Made by a program: the position numbers and the translations under genes. Shown piece by piece: positions 25,030 through 33,751 of a stretch of 55,663 nucleotides of DNA. The stretch's first letter is position 1, and the number at the start of each line of letters is the position of its first letter. Origin of the DNA: Paenibacillus typhae (lineage in GTDB: Bacteria > Bacillota > Bacilli > Paenibacillales > Paenibacillaceae); NCBI RefSeq assembly GCF_900099765.1, contig NZ_FNDX01000039.1, positions 1-55,663 of the forward strand, read 5' to 3'. The notes below the pieces were generated by a model. The model saw only the letters and a list, made by a program, of their open reading frames with translations, was not told the DNA's origin and did no database searches.

Positions 25030-25067
25030 AGACCTGCATACAGTTAACGGATAGGAGCGGATTTAGA

Positions 25068-26060
25068 ATGTCTGAAACATTTCAAGCTTTGGTTGTAGAT
25101 AAGAACGATACCTTCTCAGTGGGGGTCAAGCAGATTACCCGGGAGGAACTGCCTGAAGGTGAGGTTTTGATCAAAGTCGCTTATTCCAGTGTAAATTACA
25201 AAGACGGACTTGCCAGCATTCCAAACGGCAACATCGTGCGAAGCTATCCGTTCATTCCCGGCATCGACCTGTCCGGAACCGTCGTGTCCTCGGAGGACAG
25301 CCGCTTTCAGCCTGGACAGCCGGTTATTGCCACCAGCTACGGCATTGGCGTGTCCCACTATGGCGGATTCAGTGAATTTGCCTGTATTCCGGCTGAATGG
25401 GTGATTCCGCTGCCTGAAGGGCTCAGCCTGCGGGAAGCGATGATATACGGGACAGCCGGCCTCACTGCGGCACTATCGATTCAGGCGCTTGAGGATCACG
25501 GAGCCGCCCCGGATAAAGGCAAGGTGCTGGTAACCGGTGCAACCGGCGGCGTTGGCGGCACGGCAGTCGCCATGCTGGCCAAGCTGGGCTACGAAGTGAC
25601 AGCCAGCACCGGCAGAACCGACGAAGCCGGATATCTGCAGCAATTAGGCGCAGCGGAAGTTATCTCCCGTGAGGAGGTTGGCGGCGCGGCCGTGAAGCCG
25701 CTGGACAAACAGCTCTGGCAGGCTGCGGTGGATTCCGTCGGCGGAAGTCCGCTTGCAGCCGTGCTAAGCAAGATCGCCTACGGCGGAGCGGTAGCGGCCA
25801 GCGGATTAACCGCAGGAACCGCAGTTCCGACAACGGTAATGCCCTTTATCCTGCGCGGGGTAAGCCTGCTGGGCATTGATTCAGTCTCCTGCCCTGCCGG
25901 CAAGCGTCAGCTCATCTGGGCACGGATGGCAAATGATCTGAAGCCGGACAATCTGGATGTGCTGGTAGACCGGGAGATCACATTAGCTGAACTTCCCGCT
26001 GCTCTGGAAGATATCCTTAAATCCAATACAAGAGGCCGGGTGCTTGTCCGCCTGTCCTAG
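25068..26060 (+). CDS. yhfP: YhfP/AcuI-type quinone oxidoreductase (MDR family)
   Basis: A 330-residue zinc-free medium-chain reductase, highly similar along its length to what I know of B. subtilis YhfP. It has the GroES-like N-terminal domain (VAYSSVNYKDGLA, PFIPGIDLSGTVV) and a Rossmann NADPH-binding loop VTGATGGVGGTAVAML; no catalytic zinc ligands. Related enzymes reduce quinones or acryloyl-CoA. Start at ATG 25068 with ATAGGAGCGG about 8 bases upstream. Transcribed alone, divergent from TetR, and probably induced by an electrophile or xenobiotic (inference). Ends in a strong shared terminator. Confidence 0.93.
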   Translation: MSETFQALVVDKNDTFSVGVKQITREELPEGEVLIKVAYSSVNYKDGLASIPNGNIVRSYPFIPGIDLSGTVVSSEDSRFQPGQPVIATSYGIGVSHYGGFSEFACIPAEWVIPLPEGLSLREAMIYGTAGLTAALSIQALEDHGAAPDKGKVLVTGATGGVGGTAVAMLAKLGYEVTASTGRTDEAGYLQQLGAAEVISREEVGGAAVKPLDKQLWQAAVDSVGGSPLAAVLSKIAYGGAVAASGLTAGTAVPTTVMPFILRGVSLLGIDSVSCPAGKRQLIWARMANDLKPDNLDVLVDREITLAELPAALEDILKSNTRGRVLVRLS

Positions 26061-26065
26061 CAGTT

Positions 26066-26093
26066 GCCCCCGGGTCTTAGAACCCGGGGGCTG
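26066..26093. terminator. Bidirectional terminator
   Basis: GCCCCCGGGT (26066-26075) pairs with ACCCGGGGGC (26082-26091) around TCTTAGA. It sits between the convergent yhfP-like gene and the cupin gene. Confidence 0.8.
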
Positions 26094-26114
26094 TTGTTCG
26101 GCTGCCGTCACCCG

Positions 26115-26924
26115 TCACTCGTTGTCTGTTCCCGCATTCGGGTAAGCCGGAATACCCTGCGCGTACGGCAGCTGGCGGTAAGGCTGCTGTACATAAGGCT
26201 GGCCATAGTAGGCATGCACACTCATCGGCTGATACCCGAAACCCTGCGAAGCCGGCTGGGGCATATAATATGGCATGTTGGATGCTGCCATAACTGGAGC
26301 CAAGTTTGGAGCCATATTAGGAGCCATGATTGGAGCCATATTTGGAGCCATATTGGCAGCCTGCATATTTTCAGCACCTGCCTTCACAGGTTCACAACAG
26401 TCCGCAGGCGGGCCGATGAAGGTTTTAGGCTTCACCGGAGCCAGCGTTTCCTTCACCATTGCCTCATTCAAGCAGTAAGTATGAGCCAGTACATTGGCCG
26501 GTGTTTTACTTAAAATATCCGATCCCAGAATAACCTCAGGTGTAGGCGCGTCAAAAATCGCCAGCAGATGTGTGCAATCCACTGTCGCTACCTCATAATG
26601 CCACCAGCCCTGCGGTACATTGGCCACCTGGCCGGGGGTAATCGGGAAGTGCAGCAGCTCATTAGTGAACGGGTTGATCAGCGAAACCACTGCTGAACCG
26701 GAGATACAATATACCAGCTCAGCGGCATTCTGATGGTAATGCGGCTCAACCACATTGGATTTGCTGAGAAAAATATCAAGCAATGAGGTATTTTCCAGCG
26801 TGTTCAGCTGTTTGATCCCGAGCACATTGATATAATTGCAGTCATCCTTTTTAAAGAGCGTATTGCAGTTCAGATCTGCCGAGAATTGTGTAGCCGGGGA
26901 TGTATAATCCATGTATGAAGTCAT
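26115..26924 (-). CDS. Cupin-domain protein with Met-Ala-Pro repeats
   Basis: A 269-residue soluble protein. Residues 1-150 form a single cupin barrel (SNVVEPHYHQNAAELVYCIS, then PITPGQVANVPQGWWHYEV) resembling oxalate-decarboxylase/germin cupins, with His ligands HYH and the downstream H. Residues 185-215 hold about six NMAP/IMAP/NLAP repeats encoded by ~15-bp DNA repeats, followed by a Tyr/Gln/Pro-rich tail (QPYVQQPYRQLPYAQ) like spore-coat or surface-associated proteins. It has no signal peptide. I infer a coat or scaffold-associated cupin; enzymatic activity is open. ATG 26924 follows AAAGGAAGG at 6 bases; the upstream in-frame start at 27179 overlaps the next gene. Confidence 0.8.
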   Translation of the reverse strand: MTSYMDYTSPATQFSADLNCNTLFKKDDCNYINVLGIKQLNTLENTSLLDIFLSKSNVVEPHYHQNAAELVYCISGSAVVSLINPFTNELLHFPITPGQVANVPQGWWHYEVATVDCTHLLAIFDAPTPEVILGSDILSKTPANVLAHTYCLNEAMVKETLAPVKPKTFIGPPADCCEPVKAGAENMQAANMAPNMAPIMAPNMAPNLAPVMAASNMPYYMPQPASQGFGYQPMSVHAYYGQPYVQQPYRQLPYAQGIPAYPNAGTDNE

Positions 26925-27023
26925 GAAATGCCTTCCTTTCTTTGAAGCCCAATTTTTATCGTTCTGGGGTAGAATATGTATCTGCCTACGCCCAGGTGAC
27001 GATTTCTTTGCTTCTCCGCGCAA

Positions 27024-27055
27024 CAAAAAAAGCATCTTTTCTTGGAAAAGATGCT
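27024..27055 (-). terminator. Terminator of the diguanylate cyclase gene
   Basis: On the minus strand, AGCATCTTTTCC and its partner AAAGATGCT form a 9-11-bp stem followed by TTTTTTTG, 9 bases past the stop codon at 27064. Confidence 0.85.
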
Positions 27056-27063
27056 CCTCTGCC

Positions 27064-28656
27064 TTATTCACCATATATAACCGTCCGGTTCCTTCCGGTA
27101 TGCTTAGCCGTATACAATGCCTCATCCGCCCTTCCCAGCAGCTCCTCCCGGGTTTTTCCATGCGTAGGATAATGGGCAATGCCCTGGGAGGAGGTAACCT
27201 TCATCGGAAGAGGAACCTCCGTCAACTCCAGCGTCTTACGGATCCGTTCCGCCACAATGTAAGCATTCTCCGCCTTGGTCCGTGGAAGCAGCAGTACAAA
27301 CTCCTCACCGCCGTAACGGGCACAGACATCGCCGGGCCGGATGTTGGACACGAGAATATCTGCAACCCGCCGCAGCACCTCATCTCCGGCCAGATGGCCG
27401 TACGTATCATTCACAAATTTGAATTTATCCACATCAAGCACAATGACCGAAAACGGCACCCTTGCGGCAATCCACTGGCTGATGCTGTTATCCAGCGCCC
27501 TGCGGTTCGTCAGGCCGGTCAGCAGATCGGTCCTCGCTTCCTGGGTCAGCTGGTCTGTCTGCTTCTGAATATCCTTCCAGGCCAGCAACACCGCTGTTGT
27601 AAGCAGATCAACCTCACGGTTCCAATGCGGCTTCAGCTCGGGCAGTTCGACCTTTTCTCTGCCGATTTTGTTGACCAGGTCTGCAAGAACTACGAACGGT
27701 TTGGCCAGCTGGTGTGCAAGGACAAATACACAGAACAATAAAACTGCGAATGGAATAAGGGTGTACGCCAAGATTTTGTTCAGATGCACCTGCAGCTGCT
27801 GCTGGATACCAGCTGCAGGTGAGACAACGACAACGCCCCAGCCATTGGAGGGAACGGCCGAATAACCGGCAAGCATGGATACACCTTGTGTATTTACCGC
27901 CTGCATACTGCCGCTCTTACCTTGCATTAACTGCGCGACAACCCTGTTGCTGGTCACATCATCATTCAGTCTGCTGATATCCGGGTGGTAAAGTAAACGT
28001 CCTTCCCTGCTGACAATATAGTAATAAGACCCCGACTCATCTATCTCATTGTTTCCGAAGATCATGTTGAGAATATTGTAATCCTGAAGATAAACCGTGC
28101 CGACCAGCTGCCCCTGATAATATCTGTCTTTGTTATAGAGCGGCTCACTCATTAAGAACAGCATTCTGCCGGTTGACGGGGCAATAAAGGGAGCCGAAAG
28201 ATAAGAATTTTTTAATCGGAGCATTTCATTTATCGTTTGTGAAGAAAGGTGTCTGCCTGCCATCCCCAGATCTGAAGGTGAATTATTCAAAACTTTACCG
28301 CCCGAATCCATCAGAACTATCGAGTTAAAGTAGTTGCTGCTGTTGCGCGTAAGCTCAAGATAAGCATCTATATTAGCCGGCGGTACGGCTCCCAGATTAG
28401 CAATCTGGTCCGCACTGAAGATCAGGCTGCTGCGCATCGAAAGAAACAGCGAGTCAACCGTCTTGCTCATTCTTTCCGCATTGGTGTAATTCAGATTAAG
28501 CGTTGTCTCTATAAGAGATTTCTTTTTGGACTGGTAGGAACCAATCAGCAGAATGGTTGTGGTTAACAGGAACACCAAAGTCACCAGTGCCATGAGCAGC
28601 AGCGTGAGGCTGAGTTTCTTTCTGGGTCTGGGTTCTGCTCTTACTGGTCCGGGCAT
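27064..28656 (-). CDS. Membrane diguanylate cyclase (dCache-GGDEF)
   Basis: A 530-residue enzyme making c-di-GMP from two GTP. TM1 is at about residues 16-40, an extracytoplasmic dCache-type sensor at 45-290 (SIVLMDSGGKVLNNSPSDLG, YYYIVSREGRLLYHPD), TM2 at about 296-318, and a GGDEF domain at 370-530 with the active motif GGEEF (449-453). An RPGD inhibitory site lies five residues before GGEEF, so product inhibition is expected. ATG 28656 follows GGGGGT at about 7 bases; an upstream TTG at 28665 is less likely. The HD-GYP-like gene at 33752 is a candidate partner in the same circuit. Confidence 0.92.
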   Translation of the reverse strand: MPGPVRAEPRPRKKLSLTLLLMALVTLVFLLTTTILLIGSYQSKKKSLIETTLNLNYTNAERMSKTVDSLFLSMRSSLIFSADQIANLGAVPPANIDAYLELTRNSSNYFNSIVLMDSGGKVLNNSPSDLGMAGRHLSSQTINEMLRLKNSYLSAPFIAPSTGRMLFLMSEPLYNKDRYYQGQLVGTVYLQDYNILNMIFGNNEIDESGSYYYIVSREGRLLYHPDISRLNDDVTSNRVVAQLMQGKSGSMQAVNTQGVSMLAGYSAVPSNGWGVVVVSPAAGIQQQLQVHLNKILAYTLIPFAVLLFCVFVLAHQLAKPFVVLADLVNKIGREKVELPELKPHWNREVDLLTTAVLLAWKDIQKQTDQLTQEARTDLLTGLTNRRALDNSISQWIAARVPFSVIVLDVDKFKFVNDTYGHLAGDEVLRRVADILVSNIRPGDVCARYGGEEFVLLLPRTKAENAYIVAERIRKTLELTEVPLPMKVTSSQGIAHYPTHGKTREELLGRADEALYTAKHTGRNRTVIYGE

Positions 28657-28782
28657 TTCTCTCAACCCCCAATTCGGCCGGGCCTATTTGCTTTCATTAT
28701 ATACGATTGGAATGGAGAATTACCTCCAGATTTCTTTTCCAGTTCTATTGATGACTGCAACTTGTTGAGGCGGCAGACACAT

Positions 28783-28823
28783 CAAAGAGCAGGTGCCACG
28801 GGAAGCCGCCGGCAGCCTGCTCT
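28783..28823 (-). terminator. Terminator of the GH9/YfiT operon
   Basis: AGAGCAGG at 28786-28793 pairs with CCTGCTCT at 28816-28823, extended by TGCC/GGCA; followed by TTTGATG on the minus strand. It lies 11 bases past the stop of the YfiT-like gene. The remainder of 28657-28833 shows nothing else. Confidence 0.65.
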
Positions 28824-28833
28824 GTGGTATGAC

Positions 28834-29382
28834 TCACCAACCGCTGCGCTGGATAAGCGAGATAATCTGGGCAGTATGGTGATTGCTATGCCAGATATAT
28901 CTTTGAGTAGCAGCATCAAGACTCAGCGTTCCAAGACCGGCGCTCACAAAGCTCCGTTCGAAGTCAGCCTCCTGCAAAGAATTCAGCAGGGTTACGAACC
29001 GGCGGTTAAGACTGTCTATAAGCTGCAGTGAGGACTCCACCGGTTCACCTGTATAATCGCTTTGCTCAGCCCACAGATCCTGCCGGTAAGACGGAATCTG
29101 AGGCAGTTCCTCGGTCAGCCCTTTTTTGAAGCGGAGATAGGCATACATCCCGGTGTCGGCCAGGTGATGAACGACTTGCCTTACAGTCCATCCCCCTTCA
29201 CGATAGGGAGTATTCAACTGCTCGGGAGTAAGCGGAAGCACTGCATCCTTTAATACTGCCGCCAGCCCGCCGATCTTCTGAATATCCTGATTTCGTTCCC
29301 CCGCATTCAGATAAACTCTCGCCTCAAATCTTCCTATAGGATAACGCAAATGTTCCAGCTCATCCGCTGTATATTCACTCAT
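28834..29382 (-). CDS. yfiT: YfiT-family (bacillithiol) transferase, DinB superfamily
   Basis: A 182-residue four-helix-bundle protein of the YfiT/BstA type. It begins LRYPIGRF and carries the metal histidines in VRQVVHHLADTGMYAYLRFK and IWHSNHHTAQIISL, the usual three-His site for nickel or zinc. Relatives transfer bacillithiol to electrophiles or act as metal hydrolases. Last gene of a minus-strand run with Cof phosphatase, GH9 and HAD genes; 34-bp gap to the HAD gene. ATG 29382 follows GAGAGGAG at 6 bases. Confidence 0.88.
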   Translation of the reverse strand: MSEYTADELEHLRYPIGRFEARVYLNAGERNQDIQKIGGLAAVLKDAVLPLTPEQLNTPYREGGWTVRQVVHHLADTGMYAYLRFKKGLTEELPQIPSYRQDLWAEQSDYTGEPVESSLQLIDSLNRRFVTLLNSLQEADFERSFVSAGLGTLSLDAATQRYIWHSNHHTAQIISLIQRSGW

Positions 29383-29416
29383 ATTGTACTCCTCTCTGAT
29401 ATGGGGCTGATGCAGG

Positions 29417-30091
29417 CTATAAGAGCCCATAGCATTCATCCAGCGATGCCACTGTATAATCCGGCTTCACCGTATGCTCCCAGCACGCTCCGGACCGGTT
29501 AATCCAGCATGAAGTAATCCCTGCCCTTGCTGCCCCCAAAACATCTGACGGTGTATCTCCGATATGAATAATCTGCTCTGGTGCTGCTCCGTAATGGGTA
29601 ATGACCTCATGAAACATAAGATTGCGGCTGTCGTTTTTGTAGGATTTATACTTTTCAGAAGTAAATAGGGTGACAGGATAGTTCCGGTAGAATTCCGGAA
29701 GCATCAAGGTATCTGTATCACTGACAATGCAAACCTGAAATTCCCGGCATACCTTTTCCATAAACCGTTCCGTATCCTCATACAGTGCAGACAGCCGATG
29801 CTGTGCAAACAGGATATCTACAGCCTGCCTGTCATCGAAATCCACCCCATGCTCCCGGAAAACCTGCCGGAAGCCGCTGGAGTATATCTCTTTACTGGTC
29901 CAAAAGCTTCCCTTCTCCCTGACCTCTGCCGCCGTTTCATAATAGCTTCGCAGCAGCAGCCTGCCAAGCTCCAAAGCCCGTTCTTCACTGTAATCGTGAT
30001 TCAGAATAGGTCTCCACACATGCTCTCTCCGGCCTTCAATATTAACCAGCGTCTGAAACATATCCAGGCTGACTACGCTATAACGGCTCAT
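29417..30091 (-). CDS. HAD-family hydrolase
   Basis: A 224-residue haloacid-dehalogenase-type phosphatase. Motif I is SLDMFQTL (DxFxT), motif II is VSDTDT, the motif III lysine is KYKSYKN, and motif IV is HIGDTPSDVLGA. The helical cap between residues 20 and 85 is class C1. The substrate is unknown. It overlaps the GH9 gene by 4 bases (ATGA), so the two are translationally coupled. GGCAGGG directly precedes ATG 30091. I infer a role in dephosphorylating a sugar product handled in this operon. Confidence 0.87.
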   Translation of the reverse strand: MSRYSVVSLDMFQTLVNIEGRREHVWRPILNHDYSEERALELGRLLLRSYYETAAEVREKGSFWTSKEIYSSGFRQVFREHGVDFDDRQAVDILFAQHRLSALYEDTERFMEKVCREFQVCIVSDTDTLMLPEFYRNYPVTLFTSEKYKSYKNDSRNLMFHEVITHYGAAPEQIIHIGDTPSDVLGAARAGITSCWINRSGACWEHTVKPDYTVASLDECYGLL

Positions 30092-31722
30092 CCCTGCCAA
30101 CCGCTATTAAACCTCGCTGCCACAAATACAGCCGGAGAGTTCCAGTAGATTGTAACCTCATTCGTTGAGTAGCTGAGGTCATGATCGGCAAAGCACTGCG
30201 CAGCAGGCTTGCCCTGAAGATGCTCCCTGACATATTCATCATGCAGACCGCGGTCCGGCCCGCCGGACACAAGCCCCGGAACCGGCTCCTCCACCCCGTC
30301 CCCCACAGACGGGCGGTGATGCGGATGGCGGACCGGATGGTCACCGTAGCCGGTCACGTAGCTGGTGTCCAGTACATTCCGGCCGAGCAGATAATGCAGA
30401 TGATCCAGTGCACATTCCGCATAGGATGCCTCACCGCTGAAGCGCTCTGCTGCCAGCAGCAGCAGCGCATTATTCATCACCAGCATATTGCTGCCCCAGA
30501 TGTAATCCTCTTCCCGCAAGGAGATGCGGTATCCGTCTTGCCTGCTGACCGCGGCCAGCCGGTCTGCCTCAGCCAGGAGACCTTCCTCAAGTGTCCGGTA
30601 TATTTCTTCATCCGTCTGATCCTTGCCGGTAAGCAGATAAGCCAGTGTGCCGTAGCCGCCCATATCCGCCCAGCCCAGGGCGAATTTCGGAAAGGGCAGC
30701 CGGGCCAGCGCCTGAACAGCTTCGTGGTACATCTCTTGGCCCGTTGTCCGGTAGAGCTCAGCGGCGGCCCAGAAGCGCTCATCATGATCCTCTTCATCAC
30801 CGTATTCACCGGTCGATATTCCCGGAGGATTGGTGAAGCCCGGTTCCTCCGGATGCTGCACCAGCCATTGCCAGGCAACCTCTGCCGCCGCCAGGCAGCG
30901 TGCCGCAAAGTCCTCATCCCAAGGCTTATAGATTCTTGCAGCCATTGCCATCACACCGGCGAAGTCTCCGGTGGCCGCCGCCGATACCGGCGAGAAAAAC
31001 AGCTCATCCGTGTCATTCTCCGGCATCACGTCAAGCCCGGGAAAGCTTGCGGTGGTCAGCTTGTGATACACACCGCCGCCGGCCTCCTGCATTTTGAACA
31101 GCCAGTCCAGCTCGACCTTGCATTCCAGCAGCACATCCGGCGTTTTGCCGTCGGTTTCGGGCAGTGTGAAGCTATCCGTAAATGCTGCCGGATACCATTC
31201 ATAAGCAAGCAGCAGGTCAGCAACAGCCTTGGCCCCCGGACCGGAATACTTGCCATAATCCCCGGCATCATGCCAGCCTCCGCTGCTGTCCAGCTTCAGG
31301 CCGGGCTGGCCGATTACAGACCCCTCAGCCAGATGGCAGGCTGCGTGCCCCCAAGGTCCGGCATACTCTCCGCCCAGCTCCACACCGCAGCGGTAGAAAT
31401 AAAAGGCTTTCAACAATCCTTGCTGCAGCTCCTCATAAGGACGCTCTTCAATAATAAACTCAGCAGAAACGGTCCCGTCCTCTGCTTCAATGAGATAGCT
31501 GCCGGCATCCGTAACTGCAGAAAAATCTCCTGTATGCACACTGGCACCGCTGGTCTTGTCCCAGGCTGCTGCAGATGTCACTCCGCTGTACACGGCTGTA
31601 CGGGTTTTGGCATCCAGCACCCGGAACTGATGCTCACCGCCCGTAAACAGGGCAGTCTTGCTCCCTTTTGCCGGATATCCAATCTGATTCACTGTAATGG
31701 CGCGGATAATGTGTTCACTCAC
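30088..31722 (-). CDS. Glycoside hydrolase family 9, cytoplasmic
   Basis: A 544-residue GH9 enzyme with an N-terminal Ig-like CelD_N module (about 8-90) and an (alpha/alpha)6 catalytic barrel (about 95-540). Catalytic features: GGWHDAGDYGKY with D152/D155, HHRPS with H469, and the proton donor E522 in STNEVTIYWNSP. It has no signal peptide or dockerin, unlike most GH9 cellulases, so it acts in the cytosol on imported oligosaccharides; relatives include intracellular beta-glucosidase or glucosaminidase forms. Start probably GTG 31722, 10 bases after GGGAG; another GTG at 31731 is too close. It overlaps Cof phosphatase by 8 and HAD by 4 bases. Confidence 0.88.
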   Translation of the reverse strand: MSEHIIRAITVNQIGYPAKGSKTALFTGGEHQFRVLDAKTRTAVYSGVTSAAAWDKTSGASVHTGDFSAVTDAGSYLIEAEDGTVSAEFIIEERPYEELQQGLLKAFYFYRCGVELGGEYAGPWGHAACHLAEGSVIGQPGLKLDSSGGWHDAGDYGKYSGPGAKAVADLLLAYEWYPAAFTDSFTLPETDGKTPDVLLECKVELDWLFKMQEAGGGVYHKLTTASFPGLDVMPENDTDELFFSPVSAAATGDFAGVMAMAARIYKPWDEDFAARCLAAAEVAWQWLVQHPEEPGFTNPPGISTGEYGDEEDHDERFWAAAELYRTTGQEMYHEAVQALARLPFPKFALGWADMGGYGTLAYLLTGKDQTDEEIYRTLEEGLLAEADRLAAVSRQDGYRISLREEDYIWGSNMLVMNNALLLLAAERFSGEASYAECALDHLHYLLGRNVLDTSYVTGYGDHPVRHPHHRPSVGDGVEEPVPGLVSGGPDRGLHDEYVREHLQGKPAAQCFADHDLSYSTNEVTIYWNSPAVFVAARFNSGWQG

Positions 31723-32581
31723 CTGATACACGCTCCCTTTTTAGTTTCAGTGTCTGTTCCAGATACGCTGCTACACCCTCTTCATTGTTGGAGGCAATTA
31801 CATCATGTGCAAGAGCCTTGAGCTCCGGCTGGGCATTCTGCACAGCTATTCCCCGGCCGGCCGCCGAGAACAGCCCAAAATCATTAAGATGATCACCGAA
31901 TACAGTGATATTGCCTGTCTCAACGCCCACATGCCGTGCCCACAATTTCAGCCCTTCACTTTTGTTGCCCATGCGATGGCTGAATTCAAGAAAGTAATGA
32001 TCCTCTATGTATATGTCCTTCATGAAATGGACCTGCAGCTGATTCCCGAACCGCTCCTGCACCGCCTGGCGGATTGGCTGAAGCTCCTCAAGCAAACCGA
32101 TATAGCTGATAATCAGTGTCCTGAAGCCGTCAGGACATTCCAGCTTGTTTACTTCCCGGAACCGCTTGTCCCCGGGCCGGCTGTTAAAGAACTGTACCTC
32201 ACCGCTTCTCGTCAGCGGTTCATGCAGCACCCGTTCACAGTCAGCTTCATCCAGTGAGAAATAAAACGGCGAAATGCCACCCAGCTCCCGTCCGAGAGCA
32301 ATAATTTCACCGGAGATAACAGGGTCCAGCCAATATCCGTCGATCACCTTGCCGTTGATCCCGTCACAGATCAGCGCCCCGTTATACAGAATCAGCGGAT
32401 ATTTCCAGGGTATCTGCGACACCGCACGGGCTGCGCTGACATATCCTCTGGCCGTTGCATAACTGATTATAGCGCCCTGATCAAGCGCTTCGGTAAATAC
32501 CTGCACTGTATAATCTGTAAGCTTCTGTTCCGAGGTGAGCAGTGTTCCGTCCAGATCCGTAATATAGGCCTCTGTTATCAT
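31715..32581 (-). CDS. Cof-type HAD phosphatase
   Basis: A 288-residue Cof/YkrA-like HAD-IIB hydrolase: motif I DLDGTLLTS (residues 9-17), motif II lost into SYATARGY, cap domain at 85-190, motif III lysine near GNKSEGLKLWA, and motif IV VFGDHLNDFGLFSAAG. Members dephosphorylate sugar phosphates, FMN or PLP. First gene of the operon; GGAGGAAGT precedes ATG 32581. Overlaps the GH9 start by 8 bases, suggesting coordinated synthesis. Confidence 0.88.
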   Translation of the reverse strand: MITEAYITDLDGTLLTSEQKLTDYTVQVFTEALDQGAIISYATARGYVSAARAVSQIPWKYPLILYNGALICDGINGKVIDGYWLDPVISGEIIALGRELGGISPFYFSLDEADCERVLHEPLTRSGEVQFFNSRPGDKRFREVNKLECPDGFRTLIISYIGLLEELQPIRQAVQERFGNQLQVHFMKDIYIEDHYFLEFSHRMGNKSEGLKLWARHVGVETGNITVFGDHLNDFGLFSAAGRGIAVQNAQPELKALAHDVIASNNEEGVAAYLEQTLKLKRERVSGE

Positions 32582-32595
32582 ACTTCCTCCTTAAA

Positions 32596-32795
32596 GTTTT
32601 GATAGCATCTGCTGCACTGGAATATCACCGCAAAACTACTCCGGAAGCATTCACTTCGTTTTGATAGCATCTGCTACACTGGAATATCACCGCAAAACTG
32701 CTTCGGAAGCATTCACTCAGTTTTGATAGCATCTGCTGCACTGGAATTTCACCGCAAAACTGCTTCGGAAGCATTCACTTCGTTTTGATAGCAGC
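32596..32795. repeat. 62-bp tandem repeats, just over three copies
   Basis: Units begin at about 32596, 32658 and 32720, with a partial fourth near 32782; period 62 bp, about 95% identical. Each unit contains TTTTGATAGCATCTGC and the palindrome GCTTCCGAAGC (or close). The block lies between the minus-strand YwaC-type gene and the Cof phosphatase operon. It has no ORF. There is no spacer variation, so it is not a CRISPR array. Confidence 0.9.
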
Positions 32796-32843
32796 TTCTG
32801 CATATACAAACATGCTATACGATGGGGCTGACTACCGCTGTGA

Positions 32844-33581
32844 TTATTCGCCCAGCAGTTTCATAAAACCGGCCGGCAGGTTGAACTGCTGGTTATTAAT
32901 CATAATCCGCTGGAACTCGATGGAATCATCCTCCGCCTGGGCATCCTTGATTTCCTGAATCTCGCGGTGCAGGCGTTCCATCTGCAGATCCAGCTCGTTT
33001 GCTTTTATGGCTGCATTTTTCAGCTCACGGGTCAGGTGTTCAGGAACAGACTGGCTATACTTGTAGAAAATTTTATGCTCGAGGCTGGCCCAGAAATCCA
33101 TGGCAATCGTACGGATCTGAACCTCTACACATACCAGCTCTGTACAGTCTGACAGGAACACCGGCACTTCCACCAGCAGGTGAAGACTCTGGTAACCGTT
33201 CGGCTTGGGGTTCTTAATATAATCCTTGACCTGCAGCACTTTCAGATCATCCTGCTTCTGCAGCATCTCGCTGACCTGATAAATATCCGAAATAAATGAA
33301 CACGTGATCCGGAGGCCCGCAATGTCCTTGATGCTTGATCTTACTGCATCCAGAGAGAACGGTTTGTTTTTGCGCAGCATTTTGTTCATGATGCTCTCCG
33401 GGGATTTGATGCGGGATTTGGTATGTTCGATCGGGCTATAGTCATGGAGCATCTGGAATTCCTGCTTCAGGATTTCTATCTTGGTCTCAATTTCCTCCAG
33501 GGCAAACTTGTAAATCATCATAAACCGGGTCAGCTCATACTTGATCTGCTTAAAATTCTCAATCTGGTTGCCAGCGTTCAT
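32844..33581 (-). CDS. ywaC: YwaC/RelP-type small alarmone synthetase
   Basis: A 245-residue single-domain (p)ppGpp synthetase that transfers pyrophosphate from ATP to GDP/GTP. The RelA_SpoT domain covers about 45-190: HTKSRIKSPESIMNK, DIAGLRITCSFISDIY, KPNGYQSLHLLVEV, EVQIRTIAMDFWASLEHKI. These match YwaC better than YjbM. It has no hydrolase, TGS or ACT domain. The C-terminus is about 35 residues longer than B. subtilis YwaC (helical, then QQFNLPAGFMKLLGE). ATG 33581 is 8 bases after GAGGAG; the in-frame ATG at 33587 is only 2 bases from that site. In B. subtilis such genes are induced by cell-wall stress. Confidence 0.92.
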   Translation of the reverse strand: MNAGNQIENFKQIKYELTRFMMIYKFALEEIETKIEILKQEFQMLHDYSPIEHTKSRIKSPESIMNKMLRKNKPFSLDAVRSSIKDIAGLRITCSFISDIYQVSEMLQKQDDLKVLQVKDYIKNPKPNGYQSLHLLVEVPVFLSDCTELVCVEVQIRTIAMDFWASLEHKIFYKYSQSVPEHLTRELKNAAIKANELDLQMERLHREIQEIKDAQAEDDSIEFQRIMINNQQFNLPAGFMKLLGE

Positions 33582-33671
33582 CTTCATTTCTCCTCTTTCT
33601 GCTGCCAAGTAGGATTGGCAGTTTCTCTATTAATCATAGCCAGTCAGCCGGAGGAATTCAAATATGTCCTA

Positions 33672-33717
33672 TATGTAAAAAAAGCCGCCCAAGTCCCGCA
33701 CAGGGCCTAAAGGGTGA
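33672..33717 (-). terminator. Terminator-like hairpin after the HD-GYP-like gene
   Basis: On the minus strand, GCCC and GGGC with inner CCC/GGG pairs form a modest stem followed by seven T residues. It lies 35 bases past the stop at 33752. Confidence 0.45.
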
Positions 33718-33751
33718 CTTAATTTGAGTATAGCTGTATGGCGCACCGGGC

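Noticed and set aside
30181..31821. 546-codon open frame on the plus strand, opposite the GH9 gene
   Set aside because: It mirrors the codon structure of GH9, a clear family member with intact catalytic residues; the antisense product is Cys/His/Gln-rich with no family resemblance and no ribosome binding site.
32596..32795. CRISPR array
   Set aside because: The 62-bp units repeat in full with no variable spacers, and no cas genes are in the window.
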